Positions 1 through 9,016 are shown, numbered from the stretch's first letter. The stretch: 58,396 nucleotides of DNA from Clostridiales bacterium (GCA_003522145.1 DPGD01000058.1:1-58396), one strand, 5' to 3'. Made by a program: numbers and translations. The notes: a model not told the origin generated them from the sequence alone.

Positions 1-124
1 GTTTTTAACGGACTTGTGCATTTACGGGGGGATATTTATTTTTTATGCCACTGTCGGCGGATTCTCAGGGAAAATGCAGCGGTTCTTAAAACCGATAAAA
101 AACTATGATTTTTGCAGCAGCTGC

Positions 125-179
125 TTGACACAGCAAAGCAAACACAGTATAATATAAATAAACAAGCGTTTGCTTTATT
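125..179 (+). promoter_or_regulatory. Sigma-A promoter with TetR-type operator
   Basis: TTGACA at 125-130 and TATAAT at 148-153 are separated by exactly 17 bases. Just downstream, around 155-179, lies an imperfect palindrome centred on CAAGCGTTTG, the usual look of a TetR-family operator in Firmicutes. It precedes a broken TetR gene, so it was probably an autoregulated promoter and may still fire. Confidence 0.7.
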
Positions 180-203
180 TTCAGACAAGGGGGGGAAATC
201 CAT

Positions 204-480
204 TGCGCACTGTAAACGAAGAAGCCCGCAGGGCAAAGTAAATCGGGATCATGGAAAAGTGCTGCGGCTGCTATGCTGAGAACGGACTTACCGCTGTCGG
301 GGGAAAAGCCATTGCGGACGCCTGCGGCTGTAAGGTTGCGAGCCGGTATCCGTATTTTGAAAATTCCGACGACCCTGTCGTTCGTTCACCGAATGCTGTA
401 TGAGTAAGGTTGAAGGATGACTTCATGGCGAAGACCCAAACCGATGTTCCGTTCCAATGCGGCGTTCAGCGATTTTATTC
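204..480 (+). pseudogene. TetR/AcrR-family regulator, degraded
   Basis: Translation from a TTG at 204 (after a G-rich ribosome site) gives the typical N-terminal helix-turn-helix of a TetR repressor: MRTVNEEARRAK, then an in-frame TAA at about 240, then IMEKCCGCYAENGLTAVG, KAIADACGCK and YPYFENSDDPVV in the same frame. A second stop at about 400 and frame changes follow, with recognisable MSKVE and DDFMAKTQTD pieces in two other frames. The ligand-binding domain is missing: after about 470 the sequence belongs to an unrelated surface protein. The gene is therefore dead. The family assignment rests on my reading of the pattern and was not searched. Confidence 0.6.
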
Positions 481-808
481 GAGTTATGCCTGACGGTAAA
501 ACCCCTGATGCGAAATACCACACTGCTGAAGAGGGCGGCACAATTATTTCACGAAATGCGGATCATGTTGGGACGCTTTCAGCCGGCGAGCATATATCCG
601 TATTGTATTGACAAACGGCACTGCTGCCGCACCATTTACCGTTAAGGCGAAAACGGCAGCAGATCACGAGACGAATTCTCCGAAGCCCGGAGATAACAGC
701 CATGTGGCATTGCTGGTCGTGCTTCTCTTTGTCGGTGGAGGTCTGCTGACCATTACCGTAATCAAAGGTGTAGATACCGAATTAAAAAGGAGAAAAAGAC
801 ATGAGTAA
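469..808 (+). pseudogene. C-terminal remnant of a cell-wall-anchored surface protein
   Basis: Two reading frames joined near 600 give the tail of a bacterial surface protein. The first part (about 480-605) reads like an Ig/X2-type module (MPDGKTPDAKYHT, TLSAGEH). The second (608-808) continues with TNGTAAAPFTVKA, a linker, an SPKPGDN sequence resembling an LPXTG-type sorting signal of the SPKTGD kind, a hydrophobic segment (LLVVLLFVGGGLLTITVI) and a basic tail (KRRKRHE). That order (sorting motif, membrane helix, positive tail) is diagnostic of sortase substrates. The N-terminus and most of the protein are absent, and the P in place of T in the motif is consistent with decay. Confidence 0.6.
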
Positions 809-1220
809 AATGAAAAAGTGTATTCTGATTGTTTTGGGAGCAATTCTGGCAGTCGTTTTAGTCGTCCTGCTCGTATTTTTGGGAATCTATTTCACAAGGT
901 TCCAGACCATCGGCAGTATGGAGCAGCTTACGGATTATGAGGATGGATACAATCTCTATCGCATGGATATCAAATACGATTACAATCTTGACGATATTAT
1001 CGGTTACGGCATCAAGGACAATCAGACGATGATCGATGCGATTCTGAAAGAGGCTCTTCCGTTGCTGCCTGTGAAGATCAAAGCGCCCGATTTCGGCTGT
1101 ACGGCGTTTACTCTGACCGATACGGACGGCAAGATTCATATGGGGCGTAACTACGATTTTAGTAAAGACACATCTGCCATGATGGTTTACTGTGCGCCAA
1201 AGGACGGATATAAGTCTATA
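801..1220 (+). pseudogene. Linear amide C-N hydrolase (choloylglycine/penicillin acylase type), N-terminal fragment
   Basis: A good ribosome site (AAGGAG) precedes an ATG at 801. The product begins with a membrane anchor (residues about 6-30), then a region ending in APDFGCTAFTLTD and GRNYDF. These resemble the nucleophile cysteine and the conserved GRNYD segment of the Ntn-type linear amide hydrolases that act on bile salts, penicillin V or N-acyl amides. The family is normally over 300 residues. Here the similarity stops after about 140 residues at YKSI, where the frame runs into the lipoprotein signal of a clostripain. The enzyme is thus truncated by a deletion or recombination and is unlikely to work. 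Confidence 0.55.
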
Positions 1221-3212
1221 TCCGCTCTGCTGTTTCTTTTCAGCGGATGCACCCCGGGAAGCACCCCCCGGCAGAAAGCACCGGGCAAACCGAAACGTTT
1301 TCGGAAACCCCAATGGGAGAGAGCGGCACCTGGAGCATCTTCCTCTACCTCTGTGGCTCTAATTTAGAGACAAATATGGGTGCCGCGGGCAAAAACTTAG
1401 ACGAATTGCTGGCATCCGATATCCCCGACAATGTCCATGTGATCATACAAACAGGGGGCGCCAAAAAATGGCGCTCCCACGGCATTTCCGCCGGGGAAAT
1501 CGGACGCTATTCGGTCCGGGACGGGGAACTGACATTGCTGGAATCCCTGCCCTCTGCGAATATGGGCGAGGGCGGCACGCTGGAGAGCTTCCTCTCTTGG
1601 GGGGGTGGCCAACTACCCTGCCGAGAAAATGTGCGTGATCCTCTGGGATCACGGCTCGGGCAGTATCGACGGCGTGTGCAACGACGAAAACTATGGGTTT
1701 GATGCGATCACGCTGTCTGAGTTATCCGGAGCTTTGAAAACCGTATCGGAAGGTATGACCGACCGATTTGAAGTCATCGGTTTTGATGCCTGCCTGATGA
1801 CAAACTACGAAACCGCCGTAACCGTCGCTCCGTATGCGCGGTATATGATCGCCTCTGAAGAGATTGAACCTTCCGGCGGCTGGGATTACAAAGCCTTGAT
1901 TTCAGCCATTGAAGCGGACAAATCCATTGGCGGTGCGGACTTGGGGCGAGCAGTATGTGACGGCTATTTTGAAAAATGCCGTTTGGGCGAAAAGGATGCC
2001 ACCGCCACGCTGTCGGTGCTTGACCTTTCACGGATTCAGACGCTTTCCGGTGCTTTTGAACAGCTTGCAGGCGAAATGGCCGCCGACGCTCAGAATGTAA
2101 AAGGCATTCAAAGAATTGCTTCCGGAGCCAAGAATGCGCAGAAATACGGCGGCAGTTCCTCTTCCGAAGGCTTCAGCAACATGACCGATCTAAGGCACTT
2201 CGCGGAAAATTTTTCGGACTCTGTATATCAGGAATCGTCGGACACCCTACTTCGGGCCATCGACGAAGCGGTGCTCTACCAGGTGTACGGCTCCCAGAAG
2301 AGCAAGGCAGGCAGCATTTCCTTCTATTACCCGTCAAGCGTCGAGCAAAACAAACTGGAGCGGTATTATTCGGAGCTTTGTCCTTCGGAAGCATACCGTT
2401 CTTACCTTGAAACCGTGTACAGCCATATTCCGGAAAACCCGATTCTCTTCACCGACCGCGGCAGTATTGCTCACGACGGCTCGTTTCAGATTTCGCTTAA
2501 CGACGCCTCACGGAATTACATCCTCTCGATCGACTTTCGCCTGATGGAATATTCCGCAGACCTTGAAAACAGGACCATGACGGCATCCCTTTTCGGATAT
2601 GACAACGACATCTACGAGGATTATGAACATTTAAGCTTCCACAGCAATTTCCGCGGCTTCTGGCTGGCGCCGAACGGCTGTAAACTGTTTGTGACACCGG
2701 TGGAGATTACCGATGAATACATCATTTTCACCTCCCCGATTGAACTGAACGGCGAAAAAACCAACCTTCGCTTTGCCTTCGTTTGGGAGAACATCAATGA
2801 AGGCATCGGATATTACAAGGTACTCGGTGCATGGAACAGGCTTCATCCGGTCACCGGTATGGCGGATAAGGAGATCGTTAAGCTGAAGGCAGACGATGTG
2901 ATTTCGGTCTACTATCCGTATCAGACCCTGACCATGGGACCGGACGGTCTCCCGGTCGTATCGGAGCTCCTGCAGTATGTGCAACAGGTTCCGCCCGGCG
3001 AATATGTCATCACCGAAGAACCGCTGGAATCCACCGACTATCTGTATCAGTTTGTGATTACCGACATCTTCGGTGGTAAGCACTATTCCGATACCGCATA
3101 TATGTACATGACCGTGAGTGCCGAGGAACTGAAAAAACAGCCCCTCCCCGAAGGAACATACGCCGCCCGTGTGGATACTGTCTGGCAGACAGAAAAGGCT
3201 TTTATCAACTAA
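1221..3212 (+). pseudogene. Clostripain-family (C11) cysteine peptidase lipoprotein, frameshifted
   Basis: Three segments in different frames reconstruct a secreted C11 peptidase. 1221-1263 gives the end of a signal peptide with lipobox-like LLFLFSGC. 1264-1598 gives TWSIFLYLCGSNLE and the N-terminal part of the catalytic domain. 1605-3212 gives the rest, with the catalytic histidine in ILWDHGSG and cysteine in GFDACLM, then a long C-terminal region. The frame breaks fall in homopolymers: six Cs at 1264-1269 where seven would keep frame, and seven Gs at 1599-1605 where six would. The start of the signal peptide has been replaced by the upstream amide hydrolase fragment. Such enzymes cleave after arginine outside the cell. 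It is either a dead gene, a slip-strand variable gene, or partly a sequencing error. Confidence 0.75.
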
Positions 3213-4053
3213 CATCTGGATTGCAAAAAATTCGTCAGGATCGTATCAACCGCCGTCAGCTGCTGCTCTGCCCATTGCTGTTTTGCAGGGTATCTATTTA
3301 CAGAAGAAACGGTAGTTTCCTTCGGTTTCTCGGTCGGTTTGTACGGCTTTTGCACCCTCATAAATGAAAAATGAGAAAAGCGCATATCCATAACCTTTGC
3401 GGCTTGGGTATGCGCTTGCATTATTCTTATGACATTATATTGTGACTATCGCAAAATCATCCCCATGAATACAGTTATCGACTCCATAATTGTAAGCGGC
3501 TTCCGGAGAGAAGCGTGGTATATCGGCCTTTGCGCTGTGCTTTGATAGAATCGAGATGTAACAAACCATATTTACCAATATAATCATTTGTCTGCCCAGG
3601 CAACCCCAAAGGTTGGGGTAGAAGCATCCGTTTTCTTCACGATCGGTAATTTTCATTATAAATTTCTCACAAATAAATTATTCATACAATCATCAAGCGG
3701 CTTTGACTTGCATTTTATTTGTGTGAGGATTTCTGACCTTCACTGTATATTCGGAATCAAAGTGCCCCAAGCGTCCGGTCACCGCTTTTATACGGTCTTG
3801 CTTTACATGAAAAGCAGGGCTTTGGGGGACAAATCAGACAGATACTGCACAGAAAACCGTCCGGATCGGAATGCTGACCGAAATCCGCTCCTTGCCGAAA
3901 AAAGGCGTTGAATGGGCGATTTCCGGGTGTTTCGGAGAAGGTAAGAGGCGGTCCGGCGAAAAAAAGGGAAGAATGCGGACTTTCAGATGCGCAGAGCGGA
4001 GCGATCCGGGGAAAAATCCGGATTTCCGCCGGTTTGCTTTTTCAAAAAAGTTC
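3213..4053. other. Intergenic region, no supported gene
   Basis: About 840 bases between the clostripain remnant and the toxin module. A minus-strand open frame of 70 codons (3209-3421) has no convincing ribosome site and no family I recognise, so I do not call it a gene. Composition is mixed and AT-rich between 3420 and 3760. It may hold eroded sequence, in keeping with the broken genes to its left. Confidence 0.4.
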
Positions 4054-4082
4054 TTGAAAACCGAAGACAAATCGGGTATACT
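4054..4082 (+). promoter_or_regulatory. Sigma-A promoter of the zeta-toxin module
   Basis: TTGAAA at 4054-4059 and TATACT at 4077-4082 with a 17-base spacer, about 34 bases upstream of the TTG start at 4116. Confidence 0.65.
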
Positions 4083-4115
4083 GTAAGGGAAAAAGAGGAA
4101 AAAGGGGGGATACTG

Positions 4116-4784
4116 TTGTCTGACAAGGAAAAAAAGGATGAAAAAGCAGAAAAGGGCAGAGCGAATGGCCGGGAGAAGGGCTCTTCGGAGTTCGAATCGG
4201 TAGAAGTATCCGGAGTTTCCCCTGAAACCATGAGCGCTCTGAAGGCCTGGGAAGAGAAATTGCGTAAAAGCTTTGATCTCTGGGAGAAAAAACAGAGCCG
4301 GAAAGAGGAAAAAAAGGCCAAAAAGCGGGAAGTCAGGAAAGAACGCAAACTGCAGAAATTCAGGAAAAAAGCCGAGAAAAAGGTTCGGAAATTTGAAAAA
4401 AAATCCGAAAAGGCCCGTCAGAAAGCCGCAAAAAAGGTCAAGAAATACGATGAGTCTGCCGCCGGAATGCTGGCGGGCGGAAAGCCGAAGGTGGGCGATC
4501 CGGTGCTTCTTTCGGTTCCGGCCAAACAGCAGAATCCAAAATTTGAAGAAAAAGAAGCACTCCGCCGCCGAAAGGAGCAGGAGGCTTTCGAGAAAGCCGA
4601 AAGAAAACGGCTGGCCCAGGGGAAACTCACCATGTTTGAACGCTTTGAACAGCTCAGCTTTGAGGAGCTGGAGCAATTGCTCATTGCCGCCAAAACCAGA
4701 GAGGAACGCTCGTTCTACCGCTCTTTGCTCAATCTGAAATTGCAGATCGAGCAGGAGAAGGTCATCGGGGAGGTGCTTCTGTGA
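4116..4784 (+). CDS. Lysine/glutamate-rich coiled-coil protein, putative antitoxin partner of a zeta toxin
   Basis: I choose the TTG at 4116 because a G-rich ribosome site (4101-4110) sits 6 bases upstream and the promoter at 4054-4082 would not transcribe longer versions. The 222-residue product is extremely charged: roughly residues 1-120 are an almost unbroken run of K, E and R (for example KKREVRKERKLQKFRKKAEK), predicted to be coiled coil. The last 50 residues are different (FERFEQLSFEELEQLL, KTREERSFYRSLLNLKLQ) and look like a compact helical domain. The stop overlaps the GTG of the zeta-kinase gene by four bases, the usual coupling of antitoxin and toxin. I infer that the C-terminal helices bind the toxin. 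The role of the charged N-terminus, unusual for an antitoxin, is unknown. Confidence 0.6.
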   Translation: MSDKEKKDEKAEKGRANGREKGSSEFESVEVSGVSPETMSALKAWEEKLRKSFDLWEKKQSRKEEKKAKKREVRKERKLQKFRKKAEKKVRKFEKKSEKARQKAAKKVKKYDESAAGMLAGGKPKVGDPVLLSVPAKQQNPKFEEKEALRRRKEQEAFEKAERKRLAQGKLTMFERFEQLSFEELEQLLIAAKTREERSFYRSLLNLKLQIEQEKVIGEVLL

Positions 4785-5374
4785 GGGAAACAGGGAAAAA
4801 GAGTTTGTTGCTCTTTGCCGGCATCAACGGTGCCGGAAAAACCTCGCTTTACGATACGATCAAAAGCCGGACGGATTTAGGGGTGCGGGTGAGTCTGGAT
4901 GAGATTGCAAAAAGCATGGGAGACTGGAAGGATCCGGCCGTGCAGGTACGGGCGGGGTGCGAAGCGCTGCTGCAGGTCAGAGAGCTGATAAAAGAGGGAA
5001 AAACCTTCAATCAGGAAACCACCCTTCCCGGTATGGTGATGGTTTCTCAGCTGAGCGATGCCAAGAAGGCGGGCTACACCATTGTGCTCTATTTTGTGGG
5101 AGTGCAGGGGGTGGAAATTGCGATAAACCGGGTCAAAAAACGGATCGAGCGGGGGGGACACGGCATTTCCGAAGAGGTTATCCGTAAGCGCTATGTGAAT
5201 ATGCCGAAGGCCCTTTCAAAAATCCTCCCTCTTTGCGACCGGGCATTTTTCTATGACAATACCGAACGGTTCCGCCAGATTGCCTATATCGAAAATAATA
5301 ATTTTGCCGACATTGACCCCAATTTGCCGGATTGGTTCTACTATGTGACCGGAAGAAGCAACGGAAAGCAGTAA
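4781..5374 (+). CDS. Zeta-toxin family P-loop kinase
   Basis: The GTG start at 4781 overlaps the upstream stop (GTGA). The 197-residue protein starts KKSLLLFAGINGAGKTSLYD, with a Walker A motif (GINGAGKT, about residues 14-21), followed by an Asp in VSLDEIAK and FNQETTLPG, a pattern of the zeta/PezT family. Those enzymes phosphorylate UDP-N-acetylglucosamine at the 3'-OH and block cell-wall synthesis unless held by an antitoxin. Arginines in NRVKKRIERGGHGI and EEVIRKRY fit the lid region of this fold. Length is short but within range for chromosomal zeta proteins. The partner is the charged protein encoded just upstream. Many chromosomal members are of unknown substrate, so toxicity is inference. 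Confidence 0.85.
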   Translation: MRETGKKSLLLFAGINGAGKTSLYDTIKSRTDLGVRVSLDEIAKSMGDWKDPAVQVRAGCEALLQVRELIKEGKTFNQETTLPGMVMVSQLSDAKKAGYTIVLYFVGVQGVEIAINRVKKRIERGGHGISEEVIRKRYVNMPKALSKILPLCDRAFFYDNTERFRQIAYIENNNFADIDPNLPDWFYYVTGRSNGKQ

Positions 5375-5570
5375 GGGGCCGTAAAAGCTCGCTTTTACAG
5401 CCCCTTCAAAATGTCGGTCCGGATTTCGGTTTTTGATGCGATCCTGCTCGGCTTTTCCTTCGGTTCGTCGAAATTCAGGCGGATTTTGTGGTAAAATGAC
5501 GGCTTTCAGCCGCCAAGACCCATGCGGTCGGAGGTGTAAAAAACTCGGTCAGAGTTTTTTACACCTCCTT
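5373..5570. repeat. Two-hairpin convergent intergenic element, copy A
   Basis: Begins at the zeta-kinase stop with hairpin 1 (GGGGCCGTAAAAGC / GCTTTTACAGCCCC, 5375-5404) and ends with hairpin 2 (5530-5568), a perfect 17-base-pair stem around the loop GGTCA. The spacer contains TTTTTGATGCGATC and GAAATTCAGGCGGATTTT. A second copy with the same plan lies at 50416-50613, also between convergent genes. The hairpins likely end transcription from both sides. Confidence 0.7.
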
Positions 5571-5615
5571 GTTCGTACAATCGAAAAATCTGAAAAATAC
5601 GGAAAACCCGGCTCT

Positions 5616-6851
5616 TCAGGAATGTTCTTCCAGCCAGCGTAAAGCAATGTAAGCGTAGAGAGCACAGCCGGTCGGAAGCGCGGCTTCGTCAAACTGCACC
5701 TTGGGATGATGCTGAGGATAGAGATACCCCTCTTCCGCATTGCCTGCGCCCAGTGCAATCATGACCGAAGGTGTCTGACGACTGATATAGGCAAAGTCTT
5801 CTGAGCCTGCGGAGCCGAGCTTCCCGCTCTCTTCCTTTGCCGCAGTCCCCTTTGGGCCCAAAAGCTCTCCCACATATTTTCCGGCGCTTTCACAAAGCTC
5901 TTTATCGTTGAAAAGAGAGGGACAGCCCGTGCCGAAGGTTGTTTCGGCCTTCGCCCGGAAGCTGCCGGCGATGCCGGAGGCGATCTCTTTGATGCGTTCC
6001 TTCAGATGCGCTCTGATCGTCTCATCGTAGGTGCGAAGGGTTCCGCCCAGAACCACCTTTTCGGGAATGACATTGGAAACCGAGCCGCCGTGGATCTGTC
6101 CGATGGTCAATACCGCCCGGTCGTTCAACGGCAGCTCTCGGGCCTGAAGCTCCTGCAATGCGATCACGATGTGTGCGGCGGCCGTAACCGGGTCCACACC
6201 CAGATTCGGCATGGAGCCGTGACAGCCCTTTCCCTGTACGCATATCTCAAAATAATCTGCACCGGGTGCGCTGACCCCCGGAGCGCTGACCAGAGCCGAA
6301 CCCGTTTTCATCGGAATGCCGGACATCACATGCAGCATCACGGCTCCATCGGGCTTGGGGTTTTCCAGAACACCGTGCGCAATCATTTCCTGCGAACCGC
6401 AGAAAATCTCTTCTGCCGGCTGAAACATGAGTTTGACCGTGCCTTTCAGCTGATTCTCACGGGCTTTGAGAATCTTGGCCGCACCGAGCAACATGGCGGT
6501 GTGCAGATCGTGTCCGCAGGCGTGCATATTTCCGTTTTTCGCCGCAAAGGGCAAGCCCGTTTCCTCACCGACGGGCAGTGCGTCCATGTCTGCCCGGAGC
6601 AAAAAGACCTTTCCGGGCGTTTTTCCTTCGATCTGCGCTACAATTCCGTTTTTTCCGCAATCGACGGGCCGAATGCCCAGTTCTTCAAGGGCGTTTTTGA
6701 CGATTTGCACCGTTCCGGACAATTCAAAGCCCGTCTCCGCCTGTTCGTGCAGTCTGCGGCGGTTTTGTACAAGAGAATCCGAGAGCAACTCGGCTTCCTT
6801 CAGAATTTCATCCCGCAGCGCTTCTCCTGCGGCACGATCCTGTTTTTGCAT
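5616..6851 (-). CDS. M20-family amidohydrolase (N-acyl amino acid/hippurate hydrolase type)
   Basis: I take the ATG at 6851 (MQKQDRAAG) because AAGGGAGG lies 6 bases upstream; the longer open frame adds 63 unlikely residues. The 411-residue protein has the metal-binding landmarks of the M20D peptidases: LRADMDALPV, then NMHACGHDLHTAMLLGAA, and MLFQPAEEIFCGSQ with the catalytic and metal-binding glutamates. The central lid domain follows (CHGSMPNLGVDPVTAAAHIV). The family removes acyl groups from amino acids or related amides in the cytoplasm; the exact substrate cannot be read from sequence. It is transcribed towards the zeta-toxin gene, with the two-hairpin element between them. The 301 bases upstream (6852-7152) hold the gpmI terminator and no promoter I can defend. 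Confidence 0.9.
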   Translation of the reverse strand: MQKQDRAAGEALRDEILKEAELLSDSLVQNRRRLHEQAETGFELSGTVQIVKNALEELGIRPVDCGKNGIVAQIEGKTPGKVFLLRADMDALPVGEETGLPFAAKNGNMHACGHDLHTAMLLGAAKILKARENQLKGTVKLMFQPAEEIFCGSQEMIAHGVLENPKPDGAVMLHVMSGIPMKTGSALVSAPGVSAPGADYFEICVQGKGCHGSMPNLGVDPVTAAAHIVIALQELQARELPLNDRAVLTIGQIHGGSVSNVIPEKVVLGGTLRTYDETIRAHLKERIKEIASGIAGSFRAKAETTFGTGCPSLFNDKELCESAGKYVGELLGPKGTAAKEESGKLGSAGSEDFAYISRQTPSVMIALGAGNAEEGYLYPQHHPKVQFDEAALPTGCALYAYIALRWLEEHS

Positions 6852-7094
6852 CCTGAACCTCCCTTGGCGCCGTTTCAAAACCGGCGCCGTTGTTTTCTCT
6901 CTTTTTTGTCCGCAAATGAGGAACTCTGCCTTGAATATTCTGTAAGCTCCTGTTCCGGAACGCTTTCTTTCGGTTTCTGGTTTCTCAAAATCCGTGTGGA
7001 AAGGGAAGCAGAAAAGCAACAGGCGTTCACGAAGCCGCACCCAGAGTCCGGAAAGCGATGCGGCTGTCGAAAACGCCCAAGAGCGGGAAACAGA

Positions 7095-7127
7095 GTGCCC
7101 CCGAAGGTGAAGACCTTTTGGGGGTGC
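7095..7127 (-). terminator. Terminator hairpin downstream of gpmI
   Basis: GTGCCCCCGAAGGT pairs with ACCTTTTGGGGGTGC around a short loop, 25 bases beyond the gpmI stop. The T-tract is weak on either strand, so termination may be partial. Confidence 0.55.
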
Positions 7128-7152
7128 TTTGTTCCGAAGTGTTTTCCGCTCC

Positions 7153-8814
7153 TTATTTTTTCAGCTCAATGATCGACTTCTTCCACATGGAAGGCGCTTC
7201 GTAGCCCAACAGAGTGACTGCTGTAGCAGCGACATTGGCTAAGCCGAAGTCCTTTTCACCGTCTTCCAGCACCATATACTTATCGGCATAGAAGTTGTCG
7301 TAAACAATGAAGGGTACCGGATTCAGGGTGTGGCTGGTTTTGGCCTTGTAGCTTCCGTCCTTGCCGCACTTGGGAGCGCCGGTTTTTTTGTCCACCTCGT
7401 ACATTTCGTCGGCATTGCCGTGGTCGGCTGTAATCAGTGCTACCCCCTGTACCTCGTCGATCACAGGCAGGATTCGGGCCAATTGCAGATCCAACGCTTC
7501 CATGGAGATCCTGGTAGCGGTCAAGGAGCCGGTGTGTCCCACCATATCTCCGTTGGGGAAATTGCAACGGATGGCCTTGTATTTGCCGGATCGGATCATT
7601 TCGATCAGTGTATCGGTGATTTCGGCGCACTTCATCCAGGGCCGTTGCTCAAAGGGCACCACATCCGAAGCGATCTCCACATAGGTTTCGGTCTGCTCGC
7701 TGAACTTTCCGGAGCGGTTTCCGTTCCAGAAGTAGGTGACATGACCGTATTTCTGCGTTTCGGAAACGGCGGCTTGCGTCACGCCGGTGTCGGCCAAGTA
7801 TTCACCCATGGTGTTTGTGATTTCAGGCGGATTCACCAAGAATCTGTGGGGGATGTGGGCGTCGCCGTCGTATTCCAGCATTCCGGCATACAGCACCTGC
7901 GGGGTGCGCACCCGGTCGAATTTGTCAAATTCACTGCCCATGTCGAAGCTCTTGGAGATTTCAATGGCCCGGTCGCCCCGGAAGTTGAAGAAAATCACGC
8001 TGTCGCCGTCCTCCACGGTGCCCACCGGCTTGCCGTTCTGAGCAATGACGAAGGCGGGCAGATCCTGGTCGATCACATGAAGCTCCTTCCGGTAGGTTTC
8101 AATCGCTTCTTCTGCCGAAGCAAACTGCCGTCCTTCACCCAATACATGGGTGTGCCAGCCCTTTTCCACCATGCTCCAGTTGGCTTCGTACCGATCCATG
8201 GTGATCTGCATTCTGCCTCCGCCGGAGGCAATGCAGATGTCAAAATCATCGGTGCGCAGGTCGGCTAAAAAGGCCTCGAAGGGCAGAACATACTCCAAAG
8301 CCGAGGTTTCGCCCACATCTCTGCCGTCCAGCAGAATGTGGACCCGCACCTTGCGCACGCCCTCTTTTTTGGCTTCCGCAATCATGGCCTTCAGGTGGTC
8401 TATGTGGGAATGCACATTTCCGTCCGAGAACAGCCCCAGGAAATGCAGGGTAGAGCCGTTTTTCTTTACATTTTCGATCAGATTTGTCCATGTTTCCGAA
8501 TGGAACATTTTACCGGTCTCAATGGAGTTGGATACCAGCTTTGCACCTTGCGCAAAGACCTGTCCGGAGCCTAAAGCGTTGTGTCCGACTTCGGAGTTGC
8601 CCATATCCTCGTCCGAGGGAAGTCCGACGGCAGTGCCGTGGGCTTTCAGAGTGCGCAGGGGATAGTTCTTCATAAGAAAGTCCAAAGTGGGCGTATTTGC
8701 CAGCTTTACGGCGTTTCCCGGTCCTTCCGGAGCAACTCCGACACCGTCCATCACGATGGTAACGACCGGTCCCTTGACGCCTTCAAAAGCGGATTTCTTC
8801 AGAATGTGTGCCAT
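7153..8814 (-). CDS. gpmI: 2,3-bisphosphoglycerate-independent phosphoglycerate mutase
   Basis: Interconverts 3- and 2-phosphoglycerate in glycolysis with two metal ions (usually Mn). The 553-residue protein has the alkaline-phosphatase-fold signatures in order: VTIVMDGVGVAP (metal aspartate), EDMGNSEVGHNALGSG with the catalytic serine, LLDGRDVGE, FFNFRGDRAIE and, near the end, LITADHGNADEM. It is slightly longer than the usual 510 residues, like other clostridial members. The ATG at 8814 follows AAGGAG at a spacing of 8. A promoter lies at 8853-8881. It appears to be transcribed alone, with a hairpin after the stop. Confidence 0.97.
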   Translation of the reverse strand: MAHILKKSAFEGVKGPVVTIVMDGVGVAPEGPGNAVKLANTPTLDFLMKNYPLRTLKAHGTAVGLPSDEDMGNSEVGHNALGSGQVFAQGAKLVSNSIETGKMFHSETWTNLIENVKKNGSTLHFLGLFSDGNVHSHIDHLKAMIAEAKKEGVRKVRVHILLDGRDVGETSALEYVLPFEAFLADLRTDDFDICIASGGGRMQITMDRYEANWSMVEKGWHTHVLGEGRQFASAEEAIETYRKELHVIDQDLPAFVIAQNGKPVGTVEDGDSVIFFNFRGDRAIEISKSFDMGSEFDKFDRVRTPQVLYAGMLEYDGDAHIPHRFLVNPPEITNTMGEYLADTGVTQAAVSETQKYGHVTYFWNGNRSGKFSEQTETYVEIASDVVPFEQRPWMKCAEITDTLIEMIRSGKYKAIRCNFPNGDMVGHTGSLTATRISMEALDLQLARILPVIDEVQGVALITADHGNADEMYEVDKKTGAPKCGKDGSYKAKTSHTLNPVPFIVYDNFYADKYMVLEDGEKDFGLANVAATAVTLLGYEAPSMWKKSIIELKK

Positions 8815-8852
8815 ATTTGATTCTCCTTTTCATTTTTCCGTTCACAGGAAAC

Positions 8853-8881
8853 AGTATAGCACACTTACCGGGAAATTCCAA
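8853..8881 (-). promoter_or_regulatory. Promoter of gpmI
   Basis: On the minus strand TTGGAA (8876-8881) and TATACT (8853-8858) are 17 bases apart, 39 bases upstream of the gpmI start. Confidence 0.6.
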
Positions 8882-8964
8882 GAGTAATCCGTGAATTTTT
8901 CTCCAAATTTTCCTTTTTTGCCGTTTTGCCGGAACGGATTTTCGATTTTGCTGTTCTGTGCATA

Positions 8965-9016
8965 TTTTGAGTTAAACACATTTCCGGGATTTCTTTAGCA
9001 TAGAATTAACTCAAAA
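8965..9016. promoter_or_regulatory. Perfect split inverted repeat upstream of the XRE pair
   Basis: TTTTGAGTTAA (8965-8975) and TTAACTCAAAA (9006-9016) are exact inverted copies 30 bases apart. The right arm overlaps a TAGAAT -10-like hexamer at 9001-9006. The site lies 18 bases before the first XRE gene, so it is a strong candidate for the operator bound by one or both regulators. Confidence 0.6.

Noticed and set aside
1..120. Possible end of a gene at the left edge
   Set aside because: No frame gives a recognisable protein tail before the TetR-type promoter; nothing supported.
3209..3421. A 70-codon minus-strand open frame after the clostripain remnant
   Set aside because: No ribosome site, no recognisable family, and it sits among decayed sequence; left as intergenic.
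3834..4676. A phenylalanine/leucine-rich minus-strand open frame resembling a membrane protein
   Set aside because: It is the complement of the lysine-rich antitoxin candidate; poly-K codons read backwards give F and L.
6920..6960. CTTGAATATTCTG near 6930 resembling the MITE right end
   Set aside because: Only about 13 bases match and no left end is visible nearby; too short to call a copy.
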